From NCBI GenBank assembly GCA_003003725.1, contig PVWI01000035.1, positions 1 through 32,529 of the forward strand: DNA of 32,529 bases, read 5' to 3'. Position 1 is the stretch's first letter. Every line of letters begins with the position of its first letter. Below are positions 16,228 through 25,259 of this stretch, in pieces. Position numbers and translations under genes: made by a program. The notes under the pieces were generated by a model. It was not told the origin of the DNA. It did not search any database and was given only the letters and a program-made list of their open reading frames with translations. Source of the DNA: a filamentous cyanobacterium Phorm 6. Its GTDB lineage: Bacteria; Cyanobacteriota; Cyanobacteriia; Cyanobacteriales; Microcoleaceae.

Positions 16228-17451
16228 TTGCGAGCGATCGACCCTTCAATTGCTGTAAAGTATATAAAGACTTGCGCAAATCTTGCAGATTCAACAAAAG
16301 CGCAAGTTCAGACTCTACTGGAGCTTCTCATGTTAGCCGAGCTAATCTCTGCCAGACAAATAGTCAAGGCCAAACTCATCGACTTCTTAGGACTTCCCGG
16401 CAATTGCCAAGACAAAACAGACCACCTCGTTAGCACAATTGTATCCGTGCTAGAAGTGGACACAGCCGAACAAGCAAGATTTTGGGAGACATTCAAAAGT
16501 GAATTAGCCGTCGATCCGGTAGAATTAGAAGAAATTCTCAAGTGTTCGGCAGTAGAACGCCAGCAGTGGATTGAACAGGGCAAGCTTCCTATCCTAGAAT
16601 ACCGCTCTTTCCGCAAATCAGGAATCCATTTAGAATATCCCGTTCACGACAGAAGATTTATCTTAAATCTCACACAAACTGATATTAAGAGTTGGCGGCA
16701 AGAACCCAAAGAGCTAACTCAAAACCATCGTCAAAAACCTGTCCAAATCAGTACAGAAAATACCGAACAAAATGAACAATCGCGAGTAGCTTTTAGTTCA
16801 GCTTGGGAAAAGATTATTGTTGATTGGAACGAACAAGGTTCGGCGGAAATTTCAGCAACATTCCAGCTAGCTTACTGGACAGTTTGGGCATCGCGATGGG
16901 CAAAAGAAAATCAGCTAAACAGTAAAGCAGTTGGATCTAATGAAATCTACGAAACTCACCAGCAGGAATGGTACGAACGCAAAAATCAAGCAGTCAAGTT
17001 ACTGATTGAAATGCCCTATGCCATGCTTTACTTCTATCGTCCCCCTGGTGCTGATAAATTATATTTGGAACTGTGCGACGACCACCAGGAAATGATGAAA
17101 GATGGCTACTATTGGGACAAGTGGGAGTTTTTAAATCAGAACCGCAGACTGGTAACTAAATGTCGCGAATGCGTGTACTGCGAAACCAAAGATTATTACT
17201 CGCTTTATTACCTGGAAATCAAGAGCGATAAGTTTCCCGATTTTAGTTTTTCTTACCACACGCCGTACACGATAGGTCGAAAATTTTTGCCGCATCCAGA
17301 AACTTTACCTGCTGTGGATCACGTAGAACAAGATGGCATTTTTAGGTTTGGCCGTCCGCTGCTGGAACAGGAGAAAGTTATTCACACAGAAAAGGATGTA
17401 TTGCTGAAGTTTGAGGCGGCTTTGTTATTCGCGAAAAAGTTTGTTAGTTGA
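16228..17451 (+). CDS. unrecognised 407-residue soluble protein with CxxCxxC
   Basis: No family is recognised. The N-terminal 120 residues are helical and may be an adaptor (leucine-rich helices around LLELLMLAELISARQ). A polar linker lies at about 165-190. The C-terminal 200 residues are rich in Trp and Tyr (SAWEKIIVDW, YWDKWEF, YYSLYYLEIK), with a CRECVYC cluster near residue 315 that could bind a metal. No membrane segment or signal peptide is seen. The first possible start is TTG 16228, just after an in-frame stop at 16213; the first ATG is at 16330. No ribosome site marks either. The full open frame and ordinary codon use argue that it is real. Confidence 0.6.
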   Translation: MRAIDPSIAVKYIKTCANLADSTKAQVQTLLELLMLAELISARQIVKAKLIDFLGLPGNCQDKTDHLVSTIVSVLEVDTAEQARFWETFKSELAVDPVELEEILKCSAVERQQWIEQGKLPILEYRSFRKSGIHLEYPVHDRRFILNLTQTDIKSWRQEPKELTQNHRQKPVQISTENTEQNEQSRVAFSSAWEKIIVDWNEQGSAEISATFQLAYWTVWASRWAKENQLNSKAVGSNEIYETHQQEWYERKNQAVKLLIEMPYAMLYFYRPPGADKLYLELCDDHQEMMKDGYYWDKWEFLNQNRRLVTKCRECVYCETKDYYSLYYLEIKSDKFPDFSFSYHTPYTIGRKFLPHPETLPAVDHVEQDGIFRFGRPLLEQEKVIHTEKDVLLKFEAALLFAKKFVS

Positions 17452-17981
17452 CTGTTAACTGTTAACTGTTGACTGTTGACAATCAAGCAATTTGGTTGCC
17501 AGAAACAATTGGTTTAAAGCGGGAACCCTGATCGGGGAGAAATTAAAAGAAAACTATTCATTACTCCAATCCTCTTCCTTTTAGGTAGAGGTCAACTGTC
17601 ATCTGTCAACTGTCATCTGTCAACTGTTAGCTGTTAACTGTTGACAATCAAGCAATTTGGTTGCAGCCTCTGGATTGATCGGTGGGGTCAATTCTTCAAT
17701 CGAAAATCGAAAATCCAAAATCCAAAATTGGTTGATGCCCCGAAGCATCCAGTTTTGTGACATGATGGGAATATTGCACAAAAAAGTGGGTAGTTCGATC
17801 GCCAGTTTGAAGATCAAAACGGGGGATCGCATCCTACAAGCACTGATACCGATCGCTTAAATCTGGAAAAATTGTTGCCAAAATCAAAATTATGTGCACG
17901 TTGCTATCGACTTAAGATATCATAAAGCCATATTGTGAAAATAAATAACAAAACTAAAACGATCGGAGAGCTGTAATCGTT
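17452..17981. other. repeat-rich intergenic region (530 bp) before the ferrochelatase gene
   Basis: A 27-nt sequence beginning CTGTTGACAATCAAGCAA occurs twice (17473-17499 and 17638-17664) and is preceded both times by heptad-like GTTAACT/GTCAACT tracts (17455-17480 and 17591-17644). Around 17697-17730 there are near-tandem AAAATCGAAAATCC units. The last 100 bp should hold the ferrochelatase promoter; GGAGAG about 12 nt before its ATG is a plausible ribosome site. No gene is supported. Confidence 0.6.
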
Positions 17982-19145
17982 ATGGGCCGTGTAGGAGTAT
18001 TGCTATTAAACTTGGGCGGGCCCGATAAAATCGAGGATGTCCGCCCTTTCCTGTTCAACTTGTTCGCTGACCCGGAAATCATTCGCCTGCCGTTTCCCTG
18101 GTTGCAGAAACCACTCGCCTGGTTGATTTCGACCCTGCGCTTTCAAAAATCCCAGGAAAACTACCGCCAAATCGGGGGCGGCTCTCCTTTGCGTCGCATC
18201 ACAGACGAACAAGCCCTAGCCCTGCAAGAACTTTTGCAGCAAAAGGGACAAGATGCTCAAGTATATGTAGGGATGCGCTACTGGTATCCTTTTACTGAAG
18301 AGGCGATCGCCCAAATTAAGCGCGATCGCATCGAACAACTGGCTATCCTGCCACTGTATCCTCAATTTTCCATCAGTACGAGCGGTTCTAGCTTCCGACA
18401 GCTAGAGGAAATGTGGGGCAAAGATCCAGCCCTTAGTCAGATTGAATACACTGCAATTCCTTCTTGGTATCAGCGGCCAGGCTACATTCAGGCAATGTCT
18501 GAATTGATCGCCCAAGAGTTAGACAATACTCCTAATCCCGATCGAGTTCACATCTTTTTTAGCGCCCACGGTGTCCCCGCCAGCTATGTAGAAGAGGCTG
18601 GAGATCCCTATCAGCGCGAAATTCAAGATTGCACTCGTCTAATTATGGAGCATTTGAATCGATCGAACGAACACACTCTAGCCTATCAAAGTCGGGTCGG
18701 GCCGGTGGAATGGCTCAAGCCTTACACCGAAGATGCCATCACCGAATTAGCAGCAAATGGAGTCCAAGATTTGTTGGTAGTTCCGATTAGTTTTGTTTCC
18801 GATCACATCGAAACTCTCCAAGAAATTGACATGGAGTATCGAGAATTGGCAGAAGAGTCGGGGATTCACAATTTCTACCGAGTACCAGCGCTAAATACTT
18901 ATCCGGTGTTTATTGAGGCATTGGCAGATTTAGTCATCGAGTCGATCGAATCTCCCAGCGTTAAGTTCTCTGATGTGATCCGCCCTTCCAAAAAAGTGAA
19001 GATGTACCCTCAAGAGCAGTGGGAGTGGGGTTTGACAACCGGGGCGGAAGTCTGGAACGGTCGTGTGGCAATGGTTGGTTTTATTGCACTATTGATCGAG
19101 TTAATTGCGGGTCAAGGCCCGCTACATTCGATCGGCTTGCTTTAA
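17982..19145 (+). CDS. hemH: ferrochelatase with C-terminal CAB-like domain
   Basis: Ferrochelatase inserts Fe2+ into protoporphyrin IX to make protoheme. The catalytic core (about 1-320) shows the start VLLLNLGGP, the metal/porphyrin-site His at 196 (FFSAHGVP) and [17 protein letters not shown] linker leads to a C-terminal hydrophobic segment with the chlorophyll-a/b-binding motif [12 protein letters not shown] (about 353-364). This tail is the hallmark of the cyanobacterial and plastid enzyme and anchors it to thylakoids, with roles in dimerisation and in balancing heme and chlorophyll supply. At 387 residues it is complete. It is monocistronic as far as can be seen: repeat tracts follow it. 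Confidence 0.96.
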   Translation: MGRVGVLLLNLGGPDKIEDVRPFLFNLFADPEIIRLPFPWLQKPLAWLISTLRFQKSQENYRQIGGGSPLRRITDEQALALQELLQQKGQDAQVYVGMRYWYPFTEEAIAQIKRDRIEQLAILPLYPQFSISTSGSSFRQLEEMWGKDPALSQIEYTAIPSWYQRPGYIQAMSELIAQELDNTPNPDRVHIFFSAHGVPASYVEEAGDPYQREIQDCTRLIMEHLNRSNEHTLAYQSRVGPVEWLKPYTEDAITELAANGVQDLLVVPISFVSDHIETLQEIDMEYRELAEESGIHNFYRVPALNTYPVFIEALADLVIESIESPSVKFSDVIRPSKKVKMYPQEQWEWGLTTGAEVWNGRVAMVGFIALLIELIAGQGPLHSIGLL

Positions 19146-19156
19146 ATCTGTAGTTA

Positions 19157-19310
19157 GTTGACTGTTGACTGTTGACAGTTGACAGTTGACTGTTAACTGT
19201 TAACTGTTAACTGTTAACTGTTGTTACCAATAACCAATAACCAATAACCAATAACCAATAACCAATAACCAATAACCAATAACTAATAACTAATAACCAA
19301 TAACCAATAA
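19157..19310. repeat. two adjoining heptad tandem repeats
   Basis: Nine units of GTTRACW type (19157-19219) are followed at once by twelve units of CCAATAA/CTAATAA (19227-19310). Both have a 7-bp period, as in cyanobacterial STRR sequences. The second tract ends six bases before the stop codon of the convergent DUF4126 gene, and the first starts 12 bp after the ferrochelatase stop. Confidence 0.92.
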
Positions 19311-19315
19311 CCAAA

Positions 19316-19927
19316 TTAATCTGGATCGCGCTTACTTTGGCGGGGATTTCCCAGTACGCCCCCAACTCCCTGACTTCTGTACCATCCGTACCACTCTTTA
19401 GAACTGCGGATAGCCATCCACAGCAGTAGCATCGCAATTAATCCTCCCTGTCGCGGGGCGTCAAAAGCAAACAACACCAAGGAAATGCACAGAACATCTT
19501 GGAGGAAAATCATCCAAATCGGCAAACTCCGCAGCCGATAAAGCCATCCTGCTTGTACCAGTTGCAGCACTAAAGCCAACAAACCTCCGACAACGCCAAT
19601 AATCGACAGTATCCAAGGATGAGCAACAATTTCGTCGATCGAACTTACCTGTGCGATCGCAATTCCCATAATTGCTCCTACAATAGGACTGAAAATAATT
19701 TGCACAATTTGCAGCACCCGCATTCCCACAAAAGTTTTAGAAGCAAATAACTCTAACAGCGACCAACTCACCAAAACCGTAATCACGACTTGGGGGTTAA
19801 CCCGAGATAATAAAGGTATTTCCGACCAAAGTTTGTCGATGCGTAACAGACCAATTAACAGTAGCGGCAGGGCAATTCTCATCCCCCCTGCCGCAGACGC
19901 AGAGAGCGCAGCTAGGAGTCCAATCAT
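19316..19927 (-). CDS. DUF4126 membrane protein
   Basis: The 203 residues begin with the conserved GLLAALSASAAGGMRIALPL of DUF4126 and hold about five hydrophobic segments (about 1-26, 48-62, 73-92, 102-124, 138-173). It should be an inner-membrane protein of unknown function. The soluble C-terminus (EWYGWYRSQG...KRDPD) ends six bases from the heptad repeat tract. The gene is convergent with the ferrochelatase gene. No ribosome site is obvious. Confidence 0.8.
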   Translation of the reverse strand: MIGLLAALSASAAGGMRIALPLLLIGLLRIDKLWSEIPLLSRVNPQVVITVLVSWSLLELFASKTFVGMRVLQIVQIIFSPIVGAIMGIAIAQVSSIDEIVAHPWILSIIGVVGGLLALVLQLVQAGWLYRLRSLPIWMIFLQDVLCISLVLFAFDAPRQGGLIAMLLLWMAIRSSKEWYGWYRSQGVGGVLGNPRQSKRDPD

Positions 19928-20294
19928 AATAATTAACTTTATAACGTCAGCTACAGCATCGATCTATTTCAGAATTTAATTCCCCTGGTGGCTGACTGTG
20001 ATTTGAGGAATTTCTCCTCAAAAAATTGTGAAGTGAGCTTAAAGCTCACCGTCTATTCTAAGTATATCTGCTGAATCTCTGCTTGGGGATGTGACATCAA
20101 TTCCGGCCACGCCGGAATGAGATAGAAGAAACTACACGTGCGTGCTCTTGGACTACGCCAGATTAACTGTAGGGACTAAGGCATTCGCCGTCTCCTCATT
20201 TCGGGTAATATTAATTCCGATGCAACCGGAATTGATATGATATTGACGATCAACAACTGACAACAGTCAACGGACAACAATCAAATAACTTCTT
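19928..20294. other. intergenic 367 bp with several short hairpins
   Basis: This separates the divergent DUF4126 and dehydrogenase genes. Inverted pairs are TTGAGGA/TCCTCAA (20003-20021), GTGAGCTT/AAGCTCAC (20033-20049), ATTCCGGC/GCCGGAAT (20100-20118) and AATTCCG/CGGAATT (20213-20233). Some may be dispersed repeats and some operators; no promoter could be assigned. Confidence 0.5.
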
Positions 20295-21581
20295 ATGTCT
20301 GATTCATTATTTGCCGATGCCAGCCGCCGATTAGAACGAGCCTTAAAATATGTGTCTCTTTCCGAGGATACGATCGAGCGACTGAAATATCCCAAATCCA
20401 GTTTGATTGTATCAATTCCGGTGCGGATGGACGACGGATCGCTGCGAATTTTCCAAGGTTATCGGGTGCGCTACGACGATACTAGAGGCCCGACAAAAGG
20501 GGGTGTGCGCTACCACCCCAAAGTATCCCTTGATGAAGTACAATCTCTAGCCTTTTGGATGACTTTTAAATGTGCGGTTCTCAACTTGCCATTTGGAGGA
20601 GCAAAGGGCGGAATTACTCTTAATCCCAAAGAATTGTCCAAACTGGAATTGGAACGGTTGAGCCGGGGTTACGTGGATGCGATCGCAGATTTCATCGGCC
20701 CCGATGTCGATATTCCCGCGCCTGATGTCTATACCAATCCGATGATTATGGGTTGGATGATGGATCAATACAATATTATTAAACGCCAGCTCAGTCCGGC
20801 GGTAGTGACAGGTAAACCAGTCACAATCGGTGGCAGTTTGGGCAGAGAAACAGCAACGGCAACCGGTGCTTTTTTTGTGATTCAAACTCTGTTGCCCAAA
20901 TTTAAGCGAATTCCTAGCGAGACAACTGTAGCCGTGCAAGGTTTCGGCAATGCCGGGGCAGAATTAGCCGAGTTGCTCTGGAAAGCGGGTTACAAAGTTG
21001 TGGCTGTTAGCGATTCCCAGGGTGGAATTTATGCGAAACAAGGGCTGGACATTCCCAGCATTCGACGCTTTAAAGATGCTAATAAAGGTATCAAAGCTAT
21101 TTATTGTGAAGGCTCTGTCTGTAATATTGTCGAACACGAAATTTTGACAAACGAGCAACTTTTAGAACTAGATGTGGACGTGCTAATTCCAGCAGCTTTG
21201 GAGAATCAAATAACGGAAGCAAATGTCAATGATGTTAAAGCTAAATTTATTTTTGAAGTAGCTAACGGGCCGATTGATTCGGCTGCCGATCTAATTTTAG
21301 AAGCGAGGGGAATTCAGGTGATTCCTGATATTTTAGTCAATGCTGGCGGCGTCACCGTTAGCTATTTTGAGTGGGTGCAAAACCGCTGCGGGCTTTATTG
21401 GACGCTGGGAGAAGTTAATCAGCGGTTGCAGCATAAAATGGTCGAAGAAACTGAGGCAATTTGGAAAAAATCTGAGGAATTGTCAGTTTGTATGAGAACT
21501 GCTGCTTACGTGTACGGTTTGCACCGACTCGGTGCAGCGATGAATGCAAAGGGGACTCGGGATTATTACGTAAACGGTTGA
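20295..21581 (+). CDS. gdhA: Glu/Leu/Phe/Val dehydrogenase family, probable NAD(P)-glutamate dehydrogenase
   Basis: This catalyses the reversible reductive amination of 2-oxoglutarate to glutamate. At 428 residues it is the size of the hexameric enzyme. Motifs are GPTKGGVRYHP (K68), FKCAVLNLPFGGAKGG with the catalytic Lys at 104, DIPAPDVYTNP, the Rossmann nucleotide loop VAVQGFGNAG, and NAGGVTVSYFEW with the substrate-side Ser. These favour glutamate over branched-chain amino acids, but cofactor choice cannot be read with certainty. It stands alone between a repeat-rich promoter region and a 371-bp gap. Confidence 0.92.
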   Translation: MSDSLFADASRRLERALKYVSLSEDTIERLKYPKSSLIVSIPVRMDDGSLRIFQGYRVRYDDTRGPTKGGVRYHPKVSLDEVQSLAFWMTFKCAVLNLPFGGAKGGITLNPKELSKLELERLSRGYVDAIADFIGPDVDIPAPDVYTNPMIMGWMMDQYNIIKRQLSPAVVTGKPVTIGGSLGRETATATGAFFVIQTLLPKFKRIPSETTVAVQGFGNAGAELAELLWKAGYKVVAVSDSQGGIYAKQGLDIPSIRRFKDANKGIKAIYCEGSVCNIVEHEILTNEQLLELDVDVLIPAALENQITEANVNDVKAKFIFEVANGPIDSAADLILEARGIQVIPDILVNAGGVTVSYFEWVQNRCGLYWTLGEVNQRLQHKMVEETEAIWKKSEELSVCMRTAAYVYGLHRLGAAMNAKGTRDYYVNG

Positions 21582-21952
21582 GATGCTGCGTAGTTCGATC
21601 GTTCCTTACACGAATGCACGATGCTCAAAAACACGCTAAATGGTTTGTGAATCGGGAGTTTGATGTTCTGGTGGGGCGTCAAGAATTGGCTTTTGTGCCT
21701 GTTCGACAAAACTAAAGATCCAATACGTCTGTTTCTGTGCAGGTACGCAAGCCTGTCCAGAACAGGCAGCTAATGATCCAAAACTTGCTTGACAGATATT
21801 GACTAATATTATTTAATACTGTAAAATTCTGAACTAAGGGTCGTTAAAAATTTAATAATTAAATACGGCAAGGGATCTCCTGTGAGTTCGATCGAGTTTA
21901 ACAGGAGAGAACGTAAAAATCTTTGATCGATCAAAACTATATAGGCTACCCA
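21582..21952. other. intergenic 371 bp
   Basis: A short hairpin GCCTGT/ACAGGC (about 21751-21767) may end the dehydrogenase transcript, though no T-run follows. A GGAGAG at 21903-21908 precedes a TTG (21923) and ATG (21953), both in frame for the COP23 gene. No other gene is supported. Confidence 0.4.
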
Positions 21953-22519
21953 ATGAGACAACCTTTATTTGGTACGATCGCCGCCGGTGCGATCGTCATA
22001 GGTACATCGGCTGTTTTCTCCTCCTCGGCAGTCGCTCAAACCAGAAATCAATTCTACTGCGGGATTAGCGAAGGCAAACCCGCAACCATAGTTCGCACAG
22101 CGGCGAGAGGGAACATACCCTTGATAGTCTGGAACAACGAAGCTTTTTCAGTTTCCGGCTTCCCTCCCAAAAAGCGCTGCGAGGAGGTATCTGCTAGATT
22201 TCAACGGTTCAACGACAACGGACAGCTCAATTTCATGAGAGCAGGGACGTTCAACGGGCAAAAAGTATTGTGTGTCGATCGAGCCAAAGGCAGTGGCAAT
22301 TGTTCCAGTGCTGGATCAGTAGTGCTGACATTACCCCAGCGCAGCAATGCCAACCAGATTCTCGAACAAATGCTCGATACCCGGAACCGTGCTTCCAAGC
22401 AACCCCTGTATTTGAGTGGAGAAAAGCAGTTGGTAACATACGAAAATGGCGATACTAACGTCAATCTAAATGTGTTGCTCAACAACGAACCCGCCGCAGA
22501 CAACCAGCCTTTGTGGTAA
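21953..22519 (+). CDS. COP23 domain exported protein
   Basis: The protein of about 188 residues starts with a signal peptide (MRQPLFGTIAAGAIV to SSAVA, cut before Q). The mature part matches COP23, the circadian oscillating 23-kDa protein family of cyanobacteria: NQFYCGISEGKPATIVRT, IPLIVWNNE, KRCEEVSARFQRF and VLCVDR. Four Cys in the mature domain could form two disulfides. The ATG at 21953 gives a normal signal peptide; the TTG at 21923 has a better ribosome site but adds ten polar residues, so the true start is open. It is followed after 31 nt by a protease gene and lies in a run of three exported proteins. Confidence 0.85.
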   Translation: MRQPLFGTIAAGAIVIGTSAVFSSSAVAQTRNQFYCGISEGKPATIVRTAARGNIPLIVWNNEAFSVSGFPPKKRCEEVSARFQRFNDNGQLNFMRAGTFNGQKVLCVDRAKGSGNCSSAGSVVLTLPQRSNANQILEQMLDTRNRASKQPLYLSGEKQLVTYENGDTNVNLNVLLNNEPAADNQPLW

Positions 22520-22550
22520 AAGTAGCAAAGAAACCGTGAGCTAAATAAAC

Positions 22551-23333
22551 ATGGATTGGCGTTCACTGATTATGGCAACTTGTATCGGCGGCATCTCAAT
22601 GATGCTGCCGGCACAACTCCCGCCTGACAAAAATTCCTTAAAACAACTACCCATCGAAATATCGCAACAGAAATTGCAGCAGCAAGCTGAGTCAATAGCT
22701 GTGAGGATTCGCTCGTCGGGACAAGTTGCAGGAACAGGAATCGCCATTCGCAAGCAAGGTTTGGAGTACACCGTACTGACAAATGAACACGTCCTCAAAT
22801 CCGGGAAAGCCCCCTACCAAATCCAAACCCCAGATCATAAAATTTATCAGGCAACAGAAGTTAAAGATGCTAATTTTAAAGGCAATGATTTAGCCTTGTT
22901 GCGCTTTACTAGCAGCGCTGAATACACGACAGCTAAGCTGGGTGCTGTGCCAAAAGTTGAAGATCAAGTATTTGCAGGTGGCTTTCCTTTTTCGGAAGAA
23001 GGTTCAAAAGACCGAGGATTTGTTTTCAAAACCGGCAAAGTTTGGCTGGTGCTAGAGAAAGCTTTGGAAGGCGGCTATCAAATTGGTTATACCAACGATA
23101 TTGAAAAAGGAATGAGCGGTGGGCCGCTGCTGAACGCTCGCGGCGAGGTGGTGGGTGTTAACGGCATCCACGCTTACCCGCTGTGGGGAGACCCTTATCA
23201 GTACAAAGATGGTAGTGAACCGAATGCAGCGCTGCGAGAGCAGATGAGTAAGTACAGTTGGGGTATTCCGATCGACACTTTCAAGCAGCTAGCGCCTCCA
23301 GCTTCTGAGATGACAAATTCTCTGAAGAAATAG
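22551..23333 (+). CDS. exported trypsin-like serine protease
   Basis: The 260 residues have a short hydrophobic N-terminus (about 5-21, LIMATCIGGISMMLPAQ), likely a signal peptide, then one chymotrypsin-fold domain. The triad is His80 (LTNEHVL), Asp113 (GNDLALLRF) and Ser189 (KGMSGGPLL). There is no PDZ domain, so this is not a standard HtrA/Deg protein. It is 31 nt after the COP23 gene and 108 nt before a second protease with the same architecture of triad motifs, suggesting duplication or joint function in the periplasm or outside the cell. Substrate unknown. Confidence 0.87.
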   Translation: MDWRSLIMATCIGGISMMLPAQLPPDKNSLKQLPIEISQQKLQQQAESIAVRIRSSGQVAGTGIAIRKQGLEYTVLTNEHVLKSGKAPYQIQTPDHKIYQATEVKDANFKGNDLALLRFTSSAEYTTAKLGAVPKVEDQVFAGGFPFSEEGSKDRGFVFKTGKVWLVLEKALEGGYQIGYTNDIEKGMSGGPLLNARGEVVGVNGIHAYPLWGDPYQYKDGSEPNAALREQMSKYSWGIPIDTFKQLAPPASEMTNSLKK

Positions 23334-23441
23334 CCGATATTGTGCACTGATCAGGGCGGTGCACGAGGATTCATCATTTCCGATGGAAAATATCTGTAAG
23401 CCTGTCGTGCGATTGCTTAGATTAAATTAAATAATTGGAAA

Positions 23442-25127
23442 ATGACAAACTTTTATAGCAGAATTCCAGCCGTACTGATCGGGACGATCGCGATCGGCTC
23501 ATTTCAAATACTGGCAGCAACCGCCCTAGAACCAACACAAATCAGTGAAATTGCCCAAAAAATTACAGTGGTGATTGATGGCGACTGCAAAGGCTCGGGA
23601 GTAATCATTGAGCGTGAAGGCGAAAATTACACCGTCCTCACCGCCAACCACGTCGTAGCAAAGACGACTGGCCAATGCTTCATCAAAACCCCTGACGGTA
23701 TGAGCTACAAACTCTACGAAGCCCGCCTCGTTCCTCGAACCGATTTAGCCGTGTTGCAGTTCCAGAGCAAACAAAACTATGCCGTTGCGCAAGCCGGGAG
23801 TTCTGTGAACTTACGGCCAGGAGCAACAATTTATTTCGCAGGCTATCCCAGTCCAGGACAGGTTGACACCAAACGCAGCTACCGCTTTGAAGAAGTTCGC
23901 GTTACTAGCCGAGTGCAAGGTGCGAATGAAGGTTACGAACTATCGTACAGTGGCAACGCTCTCCCCGGTATGAGTGGCGGGCCGGTGCTCGACGGCACTG
24001 GTCGCTTGGTGGGAATTCACGGCAGAGCTGAGGTGCGGGAAATTCAAGGCGCTGTGGGCAATTACGGCGTTCCGTTTGAAATATTTTTGGCAAAAGAGAG
24101 CCAAAGGACTCGCGAGGAGCGATCGACCTCAGCCCAAAGACCGCCCGTGGAAATAGAACCGCCAGCCCCCGCACCAGCCCCGGTAGAAGCTCCAGCCCCA
24201 ACTCCAGCTCGCACACCAGCACCTGCACCAGCAGCTCGCGAACCGGCGGTGGAAGCACCAGCCCCGGTAGAAGCACCAGCCGCGGCTTTCGCTCCACCAG
24301 AACCGGAACCCATTGCAGCTAGGGAAGCGCAATCGCCTGCGGAGTCGGCAATTAGTTCGATGGTTCGCAGTCAGCAAACTTATGTTTCTCGCAACCGCAA
24401 TTTTCTCAATTCTGTGCCGTCGATCGCCAAAACCTTTAGCATTTTATTACCACAGGATTACAACTTTGCCATTCGCACCACGACTAGAGGCGCTTTTCAC
24501 TACGCAATACCGAAGTCTGCGGACATGAAAGCTTATGTGGGAGCGATTTTCTTGGAGGAAAGCAGCAATTTAAATAATCCGCTGACTGTCTCAATTGTCT
24601 GCGAAGCAACGACTGCAATCAACGTTCGCCCTCCCGATCCGACTTACGGCAGAAGCAATTTAGCTTGCGGTGTGGGTACGAATCTCAGAAATGTCAGCAG
24701 TTTGCCGCAGCAAAATCTAGTAGCTAGGCCAGCACCGACTCCCGCAGCCCGGCCAGCACCGACTCCCACGGCAAGAGCAAATCCACCTCAAACCAGAGTA
24801 GCAGCGCCGATCGGTTTTTTGAGTTTGGTGAATGTTTGCAATACTTACGACCTCAGCGGTCAAAATCCCCACCAAGAGCGAGCTTTAGAGTGGTTGCAGG
24901 GCAAAATTCCCGCCCAAACCATGCAAAAATTTGCCGAAGAGTGGCGCACTCAATTGATCGCCAGAGCAGGTAACAGGCCGATTAATTTGGTCGATGTTTG
25001 CAAAGTGTACGATCGGGCAGGCCTCCACCCGCACCAAAATCGAGCATTGGAATGGTTACAGCAGCAAATTCCCAAAGAAACGCTGACAGATTTTGGTAAA
25101 AAGTGGCAAAATCAGCCCGGTTCGTAG
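23442..25127 (+). CDS. exported serine protease fused to a pilin G/H-like domain and a C-terminal duplicated motif
   Basis: The 561 residues begin with a signal peptide (about 1-29, IGTIAIGSFQILAATA). A trypsin-like domain follows (about 35-220) with His70 (LTANHVV), Asp101 (RTDLAVLQF) and Ser178 (PGMSGGPVL). Next come a Pro/Ala/Glu-rich linker (about 232-300) and a region (about 300-415) resembling cyanobacterial type IV pilin-like G/H domains, with MVRSQQTYV, FHYAIP, MKAYVGAIF, VSIVCEA and a closing TYGRSNLACGVG; the pilin hydrophobic helix is absent. A second Pro-rich linker (about 428-455) leads to two copies of a 45-residue motif (NVCNTYD...HQERALEWLQ at about 464-485 and DVCKVYD...HQNRALEWLQ at about 518-540). 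The stop codon is supplied by a dispersed repeat at 25119. Confidence 0.82.
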   Translation: MTNFYSRIPAVLIGTIAIGSFQILAATALEPTQISEIAQKITVVIDGDCKGSGVIIEREGENYTVLTANHVVAKTTGQCFIKTPDGMSYKLYEARLVPRTDLAVLQFQSKQNYAVAQAGSSVNLRPGATIYFAGYPSPGQVDTKRSYRFEEVRVTSRVQGANEGYELSYSGNALPGMSGGPVLDGTGRLVGIHGRAEVREIQGAVGNYGVPFEIFLAKESQRTREERSTSAQRPPVEIEPPAPAPAPVEAPAPTPARTPAPAPAAREPAVEAPAPVEAPAAAFAPPEPEPIAAREAQSPAESAISSMVRSQQTYVSRNRNFLNSVPSIAKTFSILLPQDYNFAIRTTTRGAFHYAIPKSADMKAYVGAIFLEESSNLNNPLTVSIVCEATTAINVRPPDPTYGRSNLACGVGTNLRNVSSLPQQNLVARPAPTPAARPAPTPTARANPPQTRVAAPIGFLSLVNVCNTYDLSGQNPHQERALEWLQGKIPAQTMQKFAEEWRTQLIARAGNRPINLVDVCKVYDRAGLHPHQNRALEWLQQQIPKETLTDFGKKWQNQPGS

Positions 25128-25252
25128 TGAGGACTTTAGTCCTTCTTCACGGTTCGTAGTGAGGACTTTAGTCCTTCTTCACGGTTCGTAGTGAGGACTT
25201 TAGTCCTTCTTCAAAGTCTTAGGAAAGAAGGACTTTAGTCCTCACTACGAAC
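25119..25252. repeat. three direct copies and one inverted copy of a hairpin repeat
   Basis: A 32-nt unit starting GGTTCGTAGTGAGGAC is repeated head to tail at 25119-25150, 25151-25182 and 25183-25214 (last base changed). An inverted partial copy follows at about 25226-25252. It is the same family as 5557-5617. Copy 1 provides GGT TCG TAG, the last two codons and stop of the protease gene. The whole can fold into a large hairpin between two convergent genes and may act as terminator. Confidence 0.9.
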
Positions 25253-25259
25253 AAAAGAA

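Noticed and set aside
17657-17860. 67-codon frame before hemH
   Set aside because: It starts within a duplicated repeat and contains AAAATCC-type repeat sequence; no family resemblance.
24062-24377. Antisense Gly/Ala-rich and Trp/Cys-rich frames
   Set aside because: They are shadows of the Pro/Ala-rich linker of the protease fusion.
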